DNA of 64,000 nucleotides, taken from NCBI RefSeq assembly GCF_003589595.1, contig NW_020655740.1, positions 1,361,902-1,425,901 on the forward strand, in the 5' to 3' direction. Origin of the DNA: Hyposmocoma kahamanoa (Eukaryota > Arthropoda > Insecta > Lepidoptera > Cosmopterigidae). The notes below the pieces were generated by a model. The model did not search any database. It saw only the letters and a program-made list of their open reading frames with translations, and was not told the DNA's origin. Shown here piece by piece: positions 21,488-32,278 of the stretch; position 1 is the stretch's first letter; the number at the start of each line of letters is the position of its first letter. The position numbers were made by a program, and so were the translations under genes.

Positions 21488-21861
21488 ATGCCTGTGGAAC
21501 AGATTCAGTACAGCGAGCGATATAGCGACGACATTTATGAATACAGGTAAGTTTTGTTTGCCGCACTGAAATCGTAGCATTGTTTGGTTTCAAACAGAAG
21601 ACGTGCTGGTTTCCAGTGAGTAGCAAAATATAATATTTGATTCTGTATACATATTATAGATTAATGAAAAAAGGTTTTGATTGCAGACATGTAATTTTGC
21701 CGGCGGACATTGCTCGGCTGGTGCCCAAGTCCCACCTAATGACCGAGACAGAATGGCGCAATCTCGGCGTGCAGCAGAGTCCGAACTGGTTGCATTTTAT
21801 GATCCACAATCCTGAGCCGCATGTGCTCCTCTTCCGGAGGCCCCGCACAGATGCACAGTAA
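21488..21861 (+). CDS. Cks: Cyclin-dependent kinase regulatory subunit (Cks), two coding exons
   Basis: Exon 1 (21488-21546) starts at an ATG after CCAAA and ends ACAG before the donor GTAAGT. Exon 2 (21687-21861) follows the acceptor TTGCAG; the intron is 140 bp and splits an arginine codon (AG/A). The product is 77 aa, the usual length of the family. It shows the N-terminal [11 protein letters not shown], then [30 protein letters not shown], the [19 protein letters not shown] end with the HxPEPH hinge, and conserved residues of the phosphate-binding pocket. Known role: Cks binds CDK1/CDK2 and steers cyclin-CDK multisite phosphorylation in the nucleus and cytoplasm. The QIQYSEKY-type start resembles the Cks85A-like insect form, but the paralogue is not certain. 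The upstream leader carries a MITE; inverted repeats flank the locus. Confidence 0.95.
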
Positions 21862-21951
21862 TCTAAATTCAAGAATAGGTGGACGAAAATATTTTATTCA
21901 TATGTGTATGTGCCAGGTGTGTGTATGTGTGTGTGTTGTGGTAGTATTTAA

Positions 21952-21957
21952 AATAAA
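21952..21957 (+). promoter_or_regulatory. Cks: Polyadenylation signal of Cks
   Basis: AATAAA, 90 bases after the Cks stop codon, at the end of a GT-rich stretch. It is the first such signal downstream. Confidence 0.7.
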
Positions 21958-21961
21958 GAAC

Positions 21962-22526
21962 AATTCAATTTAACAACCTACTCTACCAAACCACTCTGTC
22001 AAACCAAAATACTCCATCCAAGTCCCAATATATAGTTTTGTAATTTCTTTACAACAAGAGTGCTACTTGTTATCAATTTACTAGTTTCCAACATTGACCT
22101 ACCAATAAAAGGACTCAGAGTCTAATACAAAAAGCCGGGAAAAAAATGGACAAAGTTAACCTATTATATGTAGTGATGTAATAATTTGTTGGTAGGTCTT
22201 TTTTTCAATAAAAATAGCTTATTTTGCAAAGGATAATTAATATTCTGTAATATCTTATGTATAAAGTATCTAAGTTAAATGCATCTTTTTAAGTTATTAA
22301 TGTGAAAAATTTGACAATACTGAAAATTTCTTGTGGCAGCCTTTTCCTGAAACTGCTGCACTTGGTACTATAGTGTATTGGTTGGACACGGTCGTACTGC
22401 ATATGGTACTACAATTTCTCTTTTAAGACGAAACAACAAAGCAACAAATTAAATTATGAGGCAACAAAGTCTTGTCAGTAATGTCACAATTTTCAATGTG
22501 TGACTTTACATGAAAATATAGTATCT
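21962..22526. other. No feature seen
   Basis: AT-rich intergenic DNA between Cks and the right-hand inverted repeat; no ORF or repeat recognised. Confidence 0.4.
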
Positions 22527-22619
22527 ATCTCACCACCGCACTACATGTCTTTCAACCCTGATGTTGGCGAAATTGTTGCGCAAAACGACGGAGCCATAGA
22601 TACAAAAGTTGAAGTTGAT
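22527..22619 (-). repeat. Inverted repeat flanking Cks, right copy
   Basis: Partner of 20699-20789. The adjoining minus-strand frame (22530-22889) appears to be repeat sequence rather than a gene. Confidence 0.85.
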
Positions 22620-22957
22620 AATGTGAAGTTCTGTTAGGTTCCGTTGAATTGAAAAATGCAATGCAAATTTCATTTTCTGGGCCGTTCCTGAAATTCCCAG
22701 AGGTAAGTACAACTTTCTCAAACCGAGAATAATGCTTGTGCGTCTATGTATGTCTAGATTTTTACTAATTTTCTTGAAGTGGAAATGCAAAAGCTTTGAA
22801 CATTCCTTAACTTTTACTTTGTCGAAGTTCATTGGTTGTCCATAACAACCAGAAATAACAAGTCTGTCTCGGATCCGCGAATGAAGCAAATTAAGAGTTA
22901 ATGCTTATTTAATTTTTATACTTTGTCACCTCATATTTTAATTAATACCTACTATTA

Positions 22958-23257
22958 TTACAAAAGATAAATTTGTAGTACCATAAGTATGACACACAGA
23001 CTATACAAAAATGTGACAAGTGTGCTGAAGTAAAATCCGAAAACTGATTTTGATAACTCCTTCGGGATGTGGAAGCCCTCGGCTGGGAGTGTGTTGTTCA
23101 GTTGAATGGAGATTACGTTGAAGAATGCCGCCATACCTACATTACATACAAGCCAGATAATGAGTAATAGACCCTGGGAAGACTGAGGTCGAAAGTCAGG
23201 TATTTTTGGGACGGACCTCATGTCTAATTGTGTGCATTTTGTCAAATACTGCCACAT
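22958..23257 (-). CDS. Unrecognised small membrane-protein ORF or exon
   Basis: From ATG at 23257 the minus strand encodes 99 residues starting MWQYLTKCTQLDMRSVP and ending in a stop. Two hydrophobic segments (about residues 28-50 and 72-98) would be membrane helices, joined by a polar loop with NNTLPAEGFHIPKELSK. The frame is also open upstream to a possible acceptor (CTGCAG at about 23287), so this may be an exon rather than a whole gene. Amino-acid content looks like a real protein, unlike nearby shadow frames. Family not recognised; a chemoreceptor or small transporter exon is possible but unproven. Confidence 0.4.
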   Translation of the reverse strand: MWQYLTKCTQLDMRSVPKIPDFRPQSSQGLLLIIWLVCNVGMAAFFNVISIQLNNTLPAEGFHIPKELSKSVFGFYFSTLVTFLYSLCVILMVLQIYLL

Positions 23258-23299
23258 CAGTATAAAATATTTTTGTTTTGGCTCTGCAGTCAAGAATTT

Positions 23300-24680
23300 G
23301 AGCGGTTGAGCCTGCCTTATCCTTGTAAAGTTATAAAAACGTGATATTCTTTAATACAATCCTGTTACTGTAATACAAGATAAGCCCTTAATAAATAGTT
23401 AGTTGTGTCAAAAGTATACACTAAGCCGATAATTTTGTCTGCTCTTATCGTAATGTAATTTATCACCCTTGGTTTTCCTTGGACACAGTGCCTGTTTTAA
23501 AGTCAGTCATCTGACCTGATAATCTTGTAATCTGGTAATTTTAAAATCTGACCACTTTGTTTAACAGTATCTCTGTATCCACATAATTAATACACTTTTT
23601 GTTACTGTAACTCTATATAATTTAGTTGCATATACTACAAATAATATGTTCAAAGATTTTTTTGCTTGTGAAGCATTTGCATTAGTGCCACTATTCACAT
23701 GTTGAAGGATATAAATAGGATATTATTACTCTGAGCCATGTAATGAAATTATCACACAATACAGAGTATCAGATGCCTCAACTTGATATAATGAGTAGCA
23801 AGACTTATTTATGTTCAAATCTTTGGTTTTTGTTGTAAACAGTTAGGTAGGTACCCAATAGGTTTAGATGTCCTGAGAGCGGAATATTATTTTTAGAACT
23901 GGCTGTATGATAGTACTATTTGTATTATCAAATAGCAATGCTAGTTAAAAGAGTTTGTGCACGCTTTTGCCGTGCAAGTATTTCTAGCAGGATCTTCGAT
24001 TTGGAGCTTCTTAATCCAAGGATTTTTTGCTTACTTATTTTGGTTGGTTTTAATAAGTCATTAAAAAATGACAGATTTTGTGAATTTTGATTACTGTGAC
24101 ATTATTTCCAATGAGTACTTTCTATGTCATTTGGTTTAGAAGTTATTCACTATATGAATTTTCTGTCTGTCTACTACTTGTCAAGACCATTCAATGAATA
24201 CAAAGTATCGTTTGATAAACCTAAAATCGCGTCATGGTCACGCGCTCCCTGAACGCCATTTGTCTACCAACTACTCGCCAAGATCAAACCAACAAGTCCA
24301 AACTCGGTGGGTCTATGTTTTAATAAAATAAGTTTTTGTGTCTTCCTTCGCACTCCATCAGCAGACCCTTGTCAGCGTCACGATGGGTCAACTCTAGTAG
24401 TTGAGGAGTTGGGTAACTGCTGCGGTAATATGTGTTGTCATATAAGGAAGTGCGACGTTGACAGTTTACAACTGAAAAAGTGAATAACTTTAATAACCAA
24501 AAAAGACTTGGTTCGTACCCATTTGGTACCTAATATTTTCAAACTCATAGCGCAATCATGAAGATACCAAAATTAAAAAAAAAAATTGTTTTTATTCTGT
24601 TGTCTAGGAAGATTATTACAATTTGGACCAATTGTGTAAACAATACTTGATTTCAATAAGAAAGAAAATATCCATAATGT
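23300..24680. other. Intergenic, no gene recognised
   Basis: AT-rich. Near 24230-24480 GATCACGCGCTCC / GTCAGCGTCACGATGGGTC blocks look like an interspersed repeat, not assigned to a family. Confidence 0.35.
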
Positions 24681-24689
24681 TAACCTTAG

Positions 24690-25080
24690 AGTTAAGTCCA
24701 AACTCATTGTACCCGATTTCGTTTAACCAAGGTAAACGACTCTTTTATGGGGAACTGTATACGATTTTACAATAAGATTCCGGAGCATATATTAAGATTA
24801 TCATGTCCTAAGTTAATAACTACATTAAAAATATTTCGATCGAAAAATCATATTACAAAATTGAAGACTACGTGTTAGATAATGATTGTATGAAAGACGA
24901 CACGGCTCCAGAATCCACACAAATTTGATTCAAAGTGTATTCCATAGCATTTAAGTTTATTTGAAAAGAGCAATCCCTACAGTTTCTTGCTCGTTCTTCT
25001 CAGGGTCAGCGTAGTGAACGAGCAGTAGCTTAAATGTGACGTTTTGAAGTGTAAATTTACCTATGGAATAAATGATTCTT
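24690..25080 (+). pseudogene. C-terminal end and 3' UTR of a Jockey-type element
   Basis: The plus strand carries FMGNCIRFYNKIPEHIL and a KLITTLKIFRSK run in slipping frames. These match the protein end of the minus-strand relic at 53760-54560 (same FMGNCIRFY block). After the stop come TTTCTTGCTCGTTCTTCTC, a 3' UTR word I know from lepidopteran Jockey elements, and GAATAAATGATT at about 25064. RT core motifs are absent. Confidence 0.65.
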
Positions 25081-25299
25081 TGGCTTTGACTTCATAATGA
25101 TTAATTAATCTATAAAGTCATAGGATCGACTGTCCTGTGGACTTTTTTTTGTTATTTAATATATACGTGTAAAAGTGTTATGATTGTTACCTGATTTAAG
25201 ATCCTCAGTGGTGGTGTCATACACGTGAGCTATAAATTTACTCATAGTACCGTATGTGTTCACCTAAATATATTATAATATATTATTATTAATAGCGAT

Positions 25300-25328
25300 A
25301 ACGATTTATATATAATATATAAATCGTT
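25300..25328. repeat. Near-perfect 29-bp palindrome
   Basis: AACGATTTATATA and its complement meet around an AT core. Confidence 0.75.
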
Positions 25329-25578
25329 AAATAAATAAAAACTTTCGGTTGACCACGTATAGCTCATGTGAACGACTTCATTGAGCAACGACTTTTGTTT
25401 TTAATAAACTTTAGTTACACAAGACAGTACTTTCTTTAATTTCAAGCACTAGAGTGTGCGATCGTTTTGTTTGCCCTTTCCTCTGGTGGTCCCCATTTCT
25501 CTTTCTCAATCTACTCTCAGCTAGATTCCAATGAATTCATGTTCAAGAAATGAGTGGGGCCCGCTCAGATTACAAAAT

Positions 25579-25804
25579 AGCGTGGCTTATTCCAGCGTGA
25601 CTGTGGTCGAGTCTTTCATATTTGACTAACCAGAAAATAAAATCGCTATTTATTCGGTTGTAGTCGCAAGAAACTATATTTAGTCGGACCGTCAAAAGTT
25701 ATGGGTGTTTTACTGTCCAGCCTGGAATAAATTTATTCCAGCGACACCACCATTTCTCAATCTCGTGAATCTCGATCATGGTCACGCTGGAATAAGACAC
25801 GCTA
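25579..25804. repeat. Foldback MITE with AGCGTGnCTTATTCCAGCGTGA ends
   Basis: The left arm 25579-25610 and right arm 25771-25804 are inverted copies with a few mismatches. TA stands at both outer borders, consistent with a TA target duplication. Confidence 0.75.
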
Positions 25805-25982
25805 GACACACAGACATATCTAGATATATATCTATGCGTTACACCGTTCAGCAATTCTGGCGTACACGAGGTATTAGGTAGGTATATCTCTAGAAACCGG
25901 ATAGGTGGCTCTACTGTGCCCCTAAAAGTAGGTACTAACTGGATATAATTTGATGAAATAAATTATTTGATTTTTTTATAAT

Positions 25983-26060
25983 ATCAAGTGACGGGACGAT
26001 CAAGTCCTGTGGCTGATGGTGTCCATGACAGTTGCAGTGCCACTCAGATATAGATTTGAT
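25983..26060 (+). repeat. Fragment of the 42855-43160 repeat
   Basis: AAGTGACGGGAC, then GTCCAT, CAGTT-CAGTGCCACTCAGA in the same order as at 42867-42930. Confidence 0.6.
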
Positions 26061-26142
26061 ATTTGTAAAAATTCTATTAAATGTAAAACTATGATATTTA
26101 ATTTTTTCCTATCCTTTAAGGATATTTCTCTGAGTATTGCAG

Positions 26143-26267
26143 TAAGCACTGAAAATCATACTCAAGTCCTTGCCGTTAGGGTCGTATTTCCAGTACTTGA
26201 AATCATACTCAAGTCTGCTCAAGTCCTGACTTGAGCATTGAGTAGAGTTCTGGAATACGACCTTTAG
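26143..26267. repeat. Foldback MITE, third (partial) copy
   Basis: Right half of the 12264-12621 family: CTTGAAATCATACTCAAGTC, GACTTGAGCATTGAGTAGAG, GGAATACGACC. Confidence 0.85.
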
Positions 26268-27300
26268 ACTATTGTTTTTTCCATAGTATAAGGTTTGTCC
26301 ACATTAATCAATTTGGATGAGTGAGTGTATTGACATAAGTTTGGACAGTTTTGACACTCATTCAAATAGTATGACAAATGAATGATTATTATACCTACTT
26401 GAATAATATGAATGTAACGGCGAGTCGCGCGCCGCACGTGATAATGTGCGGAATAATAGGAACGACAACTTTTGTAGTGACTGAATGCTTTCGGAGTGAG
26501 AGTGAGTTAGGCAAATAAGTAGTAGATAGAGGCGTATACGAGCAAACATGCAGTCACGTGCCGACAGCAAAAGTGTTTGTTGCGTGAAATGATTACCTAC
26601 TGCTCGAATTTAGGTCGCTCGTTTAAAGGCGGCCCGGTTCGATCGTGACCGAGCAAGGATCTCCCTCCCTCCTTCGGGCGCGCAATAGTTTTGCGGAGGT
26701 GCAATGTGCGATGGCGTGACACCACGAGCAGTGGCAACCGCGCGTGCCAGGCACCAAATGGGTGGAGACCCGCCACCACTCGTAGGTAGTAGGGAAGTAC
26801 GGGTGGGTACGACCCCTCCCAGACTCTCTTGTAAGTAGCAATAGCGTCAAAAGACGACACGAGCACTCAATCTCAAACAAGCAAATAAGAAAGTTAACTC
26901 GATATCTATGCTTAAATAAACAGTGTAGTTATTATTTAATTCCCTTCTCCGTCCATGTTTAATCGGGCCATCATAAGCAAGAATTTTTCGAGTATTAATA
27001 TATACCTACGCCAAAATTTAAAGGACTCTACGTTGGCCACTATATCACATTGTTTTATCGGGGCGATATTGCAGGCAGTGATCATCTTTAGTACCTATTA
27101 TTTGAAAATTGCAATAATTTTTTAACCTCGTTTCGCTTGACGGTCGTAATTTCATGTCATGCATTTAGCGTCGCATTACAGTTTTATGGAGCTTCTATGG
27201 GGCTCGATTTGCTAGCTCATATCATCGAACCATGCGTAATAAACGATCTAAATTCTTTACGATACTCTTCAAATACCTCATTATAATAAAACAAAATATG
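26268..27300. other. Non-coding; GC-rich patch at 26590-26870
   Basis: The GC-rich patch has overlapping frames on the minus strand but no family signature and no third-position pattern I trust. It could be a 5' UTR or promoter region. Confidence 0.3.
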
Positions 27301-27309
27301 CTTTAAAAT

Positions 27310-27455
27310 ATTTTCGGATTCTTTACAGTCCCATGGTCAGTCAACCGTGACCATGGTACTTGTACAGGGCCCGAAACGTTGGTTTGTTTGAAATAACAAA
27401 TATACGCGATTTAAATCCGGAAAAGTAGTTTCATTTCCTATGTGTAACAATCGTG
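27310..27455 (+). repeat. Single copy of the GCCCGAAACGTTGG repeat
   Basis: CCATGGTCAGTCAACCGTGACCATGG hairpin, then GCCCGAAACGTTGGTTTGTTT and TTTAAATCCGGAAAA. The same sequence forms both arms of the foldback interrupted by the intact retrotransposon at 32279-35319, so this copy models the uninterrupted site. Confidence 0.8.
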
Positions 27456-27539
27456 AAAATCTAATAACTCGATATCTTTAAAATGCTTAAACTAGCTGGT
27501 AGGGATATTTGGATAAACGATCAAGAAGAATTCAGGATG

Positions 27540-27720
27540 TAGGCACAATACATAGTTGATGGGCCGCAGGTCGGAGACGTGCTCACTCTACGTTCAAATT
27601 CTAGTTACGCCTGTGCCACCACGTGGGGGTGGCGCAGGTGGTGGCGGCGACCACCTACGTTCACTGCAGAACGCGGCCGGGCTCACGCCGCGCGACCCGC
27701 GAAACTTGTTTTTTATTTAA
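27540..27720 (+). promoter_or_regulatory. CpG-rich patch, possible 5' region of the large gene
   Basis: GC- and CpG-rich against an AT-rich background, with a CCTGTGCCACC / GGTGGCGCAGG inverted pair. It lies just before the candidate first exon at 27807. Confidence 0.25.
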
Positions 27721-27806
27721 GTTTGTTGGTCATGAGCACTAAAGACAAAGATATTTATACCCACCAAGTATACATATTGCAAAGTTTACAGAGCAAATAA
27801 CTAGTT

Positions 27807-27854
27807 ATGAATATTGGAAGATCGGATGCTTCGACTTCTACGGACGATATTAAG
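27807..27854 (+). CDS. Candidate first coding exon of the large host gene
   Basis: ATG at 27807 with an in-frame TAA nine bases upstream opens a 16-codon frame (MNIGRSDASTSTDDIK) ending exactly at AAG before the donor GTTAGT. The exon ends in phase 0, and the exon at 31243 begins in phase 0, so they could be joined. Only the phase match and composition support it; translation could instead start at an internal ATG in the next exon. Confidence 0.3.
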
Positions 27855-27859
27855 GTTAG

Positions 27860-30565
27860 TCATTACCTACCGAAACATTTTTATAGGAATCATTGTGTAC
27901 TGTAATCATTCAACGTAGTCGTTTGTTGTTGATATCGCAAACAAGAACGGATTTGATAAAAGAAAATAGAATTATAGGTATGTTTATTTTCCTAGTGGCA
28001 AGAGTGCGTCTTGCCTGTCCATAACAGGGTGGCAGTACTTCCCTGAACAAGGAGCTCTACTGTTACTAAAATATTATATACATTGTTACAATATACACAC
28101 ATATACACACATCAAAAGTGTCTGGGGATCGAGGATTCACCAATTACTGTAAATCAGGTTAATACAAATGATTTTTTTTGGTCTATTTCATAATTAAAAA
28201 AATAAATAATTTAATATTTTTTTGTAAATATTTTTATTTTATTTTAATATGGTAAACAGGTCCATGTGGTAAACAAATATTTAAAAAAAAAACTTCGATC
28301 CTTAGACACTGTTGATGAGTGTTTATAAAGCTGCATGTTGAGACTCACTGATAGAAATAGAACGCATAGTTCTCGATACGGTGGAAAAAAATATTTATAC
28401 CGTTGTTTGCGGATAGGTTCCAAGCAAAGGGAAAAATACGAGATGACCTGAATGCGGAAAATACAAAACAGTTATACAAAGCCCTGCAAAAACTATAATA
28501 TACAAACGGGCTATATAAGCACATTTATGAGGCCAATATCCGCCGGAAGTAAAAAATATTCGAAATTAAAATAAAGAAGATGGCCACCATACAAATTTCA
28601 AAGTCTTCTGTCACGTAAACTTACAGTGGCCCAAGCACGAACATTTCAATCCTACGTCACGTTTTCGAATCGCCTTTACTACACGAAAACGTACACTACA
28701 TTTCATGGGTATTAGATGCTGGAAGGAATCTCATATAGGGTAAAAGTGGTCAACAGCTGCCTATGTCAAAAACAAATCAAGTTGGCAAATTTAAATTGTT
28801 GGCCGAAGAAAAACTTGCTTGGATCCGGCTGAAAATTGACGAAGAAGTCTACATAATTAATTTGGGGTGCAAAGTTTTTTCCGCCCTTTTTTAATATGGC
28901 TGAAATAATTTGTAACGTTTTACTTGTTAAAAATGGCTGCTGAGAAACACTTGCTAAGATTCAGCTGAAAATTTACACGTGGAAGCTTCTGGGAGTGCCT
29001 AATAAAATGTTTTTATTTATTTACCATTTTTCAATAGGACAAACGAACAAGCGTTGGTTGGCGGCTGAAAAAAACCTCTAGGTCAATGGTCCCTATCGGT
29101 GTCTGATATTGATTTGCGGTCAAAATTTATTTTTTGAATTTTTATAGGTTTACCATGTAGGTTTATTACCTTGTTGTTGTTGCTATTTTTGGTAAAAAAA
29201 AAGTATTTTTTTAGTTTTTCGTTATAGCCGCCACATAAACGTTGTTTTGTTTATGTCGCTGAAGGCCGACATAAAAGAGCCATTTTCATTATGTGAAGAA
29301 AGGTCATACATATACCGAGGTCGTAGGCCAAGGTCCGCCGGAGAGCAAAGCCCGAAGACCGCACGCCACCGCGTACGTAGGTAGGGGAGACGTACCAAAT
29401 ATCGGATACTTTTTGAACGTTCGAAAAAAACACTAACATAATATTTTAAAATTATTATTATATTTATTGCAGTCACATTAATTGTCTATCTATAGACTTT
29501 ACATTGGAAAATGAATTAAAGTTATATCTATGTTCTTTTATTTTTTATATAATTATTTTGTTTTTATTAGAAAAATCAATGATGTTTTCACATGTACCCT
29601 AATAATGGATATCCCGTACAGGGTATACTATTCAATGTTGGATATCCAGTGTCGGGTACACTCTATTGACCAGGGCAAGGATCATTTAAATAATGATCCT
29701 TTTAAATTTGCAAAAGCAGTAGGCAAAAAATCTAAACGGTCATCTTTTTTAATGATCCCCATCTAAGCAAATAATTAAACATTTAAATATGAGACACTAT
29801 ACAACCAGTGATGTAGGTACCCCAATATCGGATATCTAGTATTGTGGATACCTAGGTATCCAATATTGAGGTAACTACCTACTTGTACAATAATCGGTTA
29901 CGAAAATTTCACCCTGCGTAATTATCGCTGAAATGCGTTAAGTTCTGTATTCTATGTATGCGCCTACCTAGTATATAACACTGTCACCAAATATAATATC
30001 ACTTAAAGTATTTTAACAGCGTTCTGAATTCAACATCTGAAAAAATCGTCGAACGGAAAAATACACTTTGAATTTTGACAGCGAACTGAAGGCAAAAATT
30101 ACTAACTAACAAAATATTCGTATCTAACTTACATTGACGATGTAGTTTTACTTTTTAAATAAGGATAGTGTTGTTTAGTTTTCATTATAGCAGGGTATAT
30201 AATATTGAGCAGGTATCCAATATTTGGTATGTCTCCCTTAGTACCTACATCGAGTTTCTGTTATGAGTACCTCCTACAAGATTTCACAATTTGTTAAAAA
30301 TGTAAGGCATACGCATACTTCCCAATGTCGTAGAAATAAGATACTTCTAGCGTTTTTGTATCTCTACCGGCTCTCTGTTAGATTCCTTATTCTTGGAAGT
30401 TGTGCCAAACGGGTTAGAAATATTTTAGGGAAAACATATAATAATAATAATGACAAACAATCACACCAATGTTCTTGTCTCAAATTAGGGAATTTCAAGT
30501 ACTATGAGGCCAGAATAACGATAACTCTGAGGGCAATACCCAGAATATCCAGACCAGACCTACTT
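27860..30565. other. Non-coding, repeat-laden stretch
   Basis: 28000-28060 matches part of the 42855-43160 repeat (ACAAGGAGCTCTACTG). 28560-29110 has diverged internal copies of a CTTGCTnnGATnCnGCTGAAAAT word. 29600-29900 and 30190-30250 hold GGATATC/GGTATCC words, including the 18-bp palindrome TGGATACCTAGGTATCCA at 29845-29862. No gene recognised. Confidence 0.4.
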
Positions 30566-30569
30566 AAAA

Positions 30570-30720
30570 TTGTTCGTTTACGAAATTGGCCCAAATCGGG
30601 TTTCAAACCTGGAACCTCAATCAATGTGCTGCCAAGCTTACAATATAAAATCACAATGTCGTAACTTGGAATACGAGCAACAAGAATTGAACTTTCAACG
30701 CTAAGCCAACAGGTTAAAGT
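30570..30720 (-). repeat. Possible degenerate SINE
   Basis: Two tRNA-like words occur on the minus strand: GTTGGCTTAGCGTTGAAAG, and farther on GAGGTTCCAGGTTTGAAACCC. Confidence 0.3.
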
Positions 30721-31242
30721 TTAAACAATATGAATAGTCCAGAATTTGTTATTTCTGTTTAAATTAGAAACTACGACCAATCATTATTAAGATATCATAG
30801 TGTTCACAATTATGAATGAGGGAGCTTTGGCGACAGCGGTTCCATAGTAATCGAGGCTTAAGGCATTTCCATTGTCTTTTTTCTTTCCCTCCGTCCATTT
30901 GAATCCCCTACTGCGATCCCCTGGGGGATTCTTTCATATCTAAACCAGACCACACGCCGCAGGCCGTGCCGATTCCGGCCGTCCGGTGAGGTACAGAGCA
31001 AGTTACATAAAAAATATGTACCTAAATTAAACCTAAGTAGATGAGTAAGTTGCTAAACTTTGTATTGTTTAAAATTAAGTAAACATGTTTTGAGGGTGGT
31101 AACATTATGTTGGTACTTGTTGTGACAGGTTAGGCAAACTACGTTTGGCTACGGTAAAGAGATATTATTATAAAATTAATCTGTTATTGACGATTATCGG
31201 ACTATTAAGTACTTTTACTTAACACGGTTTCGTCTGTCACAG

Positions 31243-31864
31243 GGTCGGCCGTTGTGCTTGTTTTACTTCGCACACCCATTCGGCGTGCTGTCGTGTGAGC
31301 CGCCTGCGGTGCTGACGGCGGCGTCCGCACCTGCACCTGCATCTGACGCGCCCGCACCCGCCAGCCCTAGTCCTCCCAGCGCTATGAGGCGCGCGCCCGC
31401 GCTCTGGCGCCGTCCCGATCCACACACTTTCGGGTCCCGTCTCCTGACTGTCGACCTCAGTTCTGTCGGGAACTCGCTCGCCTTCTCGTCGTCGACCGAG
31501 AGTGCTCGGTTGGACTCGCGCTCCGGACGTGATGACTTTTCAATGCGTCGCCCGGTACCCTATGGCCGTGCTCTGCCGCCGTTACGTTTACCGACGCCTC
31601 GGAACGCGTCCACATCGGACGACGCGTCGTTAGATGCTTGGGCACGTCGACCTCCTAACGAGCGCTTTGCCTTGCCTCCGCTTGATATGAACACAACGGT
31701 GGCGAGTGGTGTGCGCGTGGACTCGGACTCGGAACTCAGCTGTCGGGGAAGGGCCACTTCCCGACACGCGCCGCCCGCGGGGGTGCGTAAAGTGCGCCGG
31801 GCCCGTCTATGTCCGCGCACACTTACTGCGCGTGCTGCACTCGCCCGGCTTCTTAGACGAAAAG
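31243..31864 (+). CDS. Large host gene, exon A (first well-supported coding exon)
   Basis: Bounded by TGTCACAG at 31235-31242 and the donor GTACTT at 31865. Only one frame is open across all 622 bases: it enters in phase 0 (GGT CGG CCG) and leaves one base of a glycine codon. It encodes 207 residues: a short hydrophobic start (LCLFYFAHPFGVL), an Ala/Pro/Ser stretch, then an Arg/Ser-rich part including LTVDLSSVGNSLAFSSS and VRVDSDSELS, ending ALARLLRRK. The first in-frame ATG is at 31384, so translation may begin there or in an upstream exon. The one leftover base pairs with the two needed by exon B. No domain recognised; the sequence looks intrinsically disordered. Confidence 0.6.
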
Positions 31865-32225
31865 GTACTTACATCAAACCTGGAAACGTTTTTATACAAA
31901 ATTATGCGACTTATTTACGATTGTATGAGGCGATTCCTAACACATACTTGTGACCACTTTCTACTCTAAGGTAGGGCAGCCTAATCTAAGAAGACGCATA
32001 ATCCGATAACAGCAGGTACGTAATGTAGACAGCTGCGAAGTTGTTTACAATATGCATAACTTCTGTGTCATTTTGTAGTTAATTGGAGATTGTTGTGCGG
32101 AAAAATATAAAAAAATATTATTGAAAACCAAAAAACTGCGCTGCGTGGGCCTGAACATTTTTATGTATTTTCGTATTACTTTTTGGTGTTTTCAAATAGT
32201 GATATAGATACTAAATTAAACATAA
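31865..32225. other. Start of the 14.5 kb intron
   Basis: No feature before the GCCCGAAACGTTGG-type repeat arm (32226-32278) that borders the intact retrotransposon. Confidence 0.4.
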
Positions 32226-32278
32226 TATAGGTTTTCGCGATTGTTACACATAGGAAATGAAACTATTTTTCCGGATTT
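32226..32278 (-). repeat. Left half of the foldback repeat split by the retrotransposon
   Basis: On the minus strand AAATCCGGAAAAATAG, TTTCATTTCCTATGTG and ACAATCGCG match 27410-27460. It is the continuation of 35320-35345 once the retrotransposon is taken out. Confidence 0.8.

Noticed and set aside
26597..26880. Overlapping minus-strand frames considered as a gene or rRNA fragment
   Set aside because: No rRNA signature or protein family; two frames are equally open, which fits GC-rich non-coding DNA.
30263..30664. 133-residue plus frame
   Set aside because: It runs through an (AAT)-like stretch and a tRNA-like SINE patch; no protein family.
31237..31820. Minus-strand Arg/Gly-rich frames opposite exon A
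   Set aside because: Shadows of a GC-rich exon, broken by stops, whereas the plus frame is open across the whole segment.
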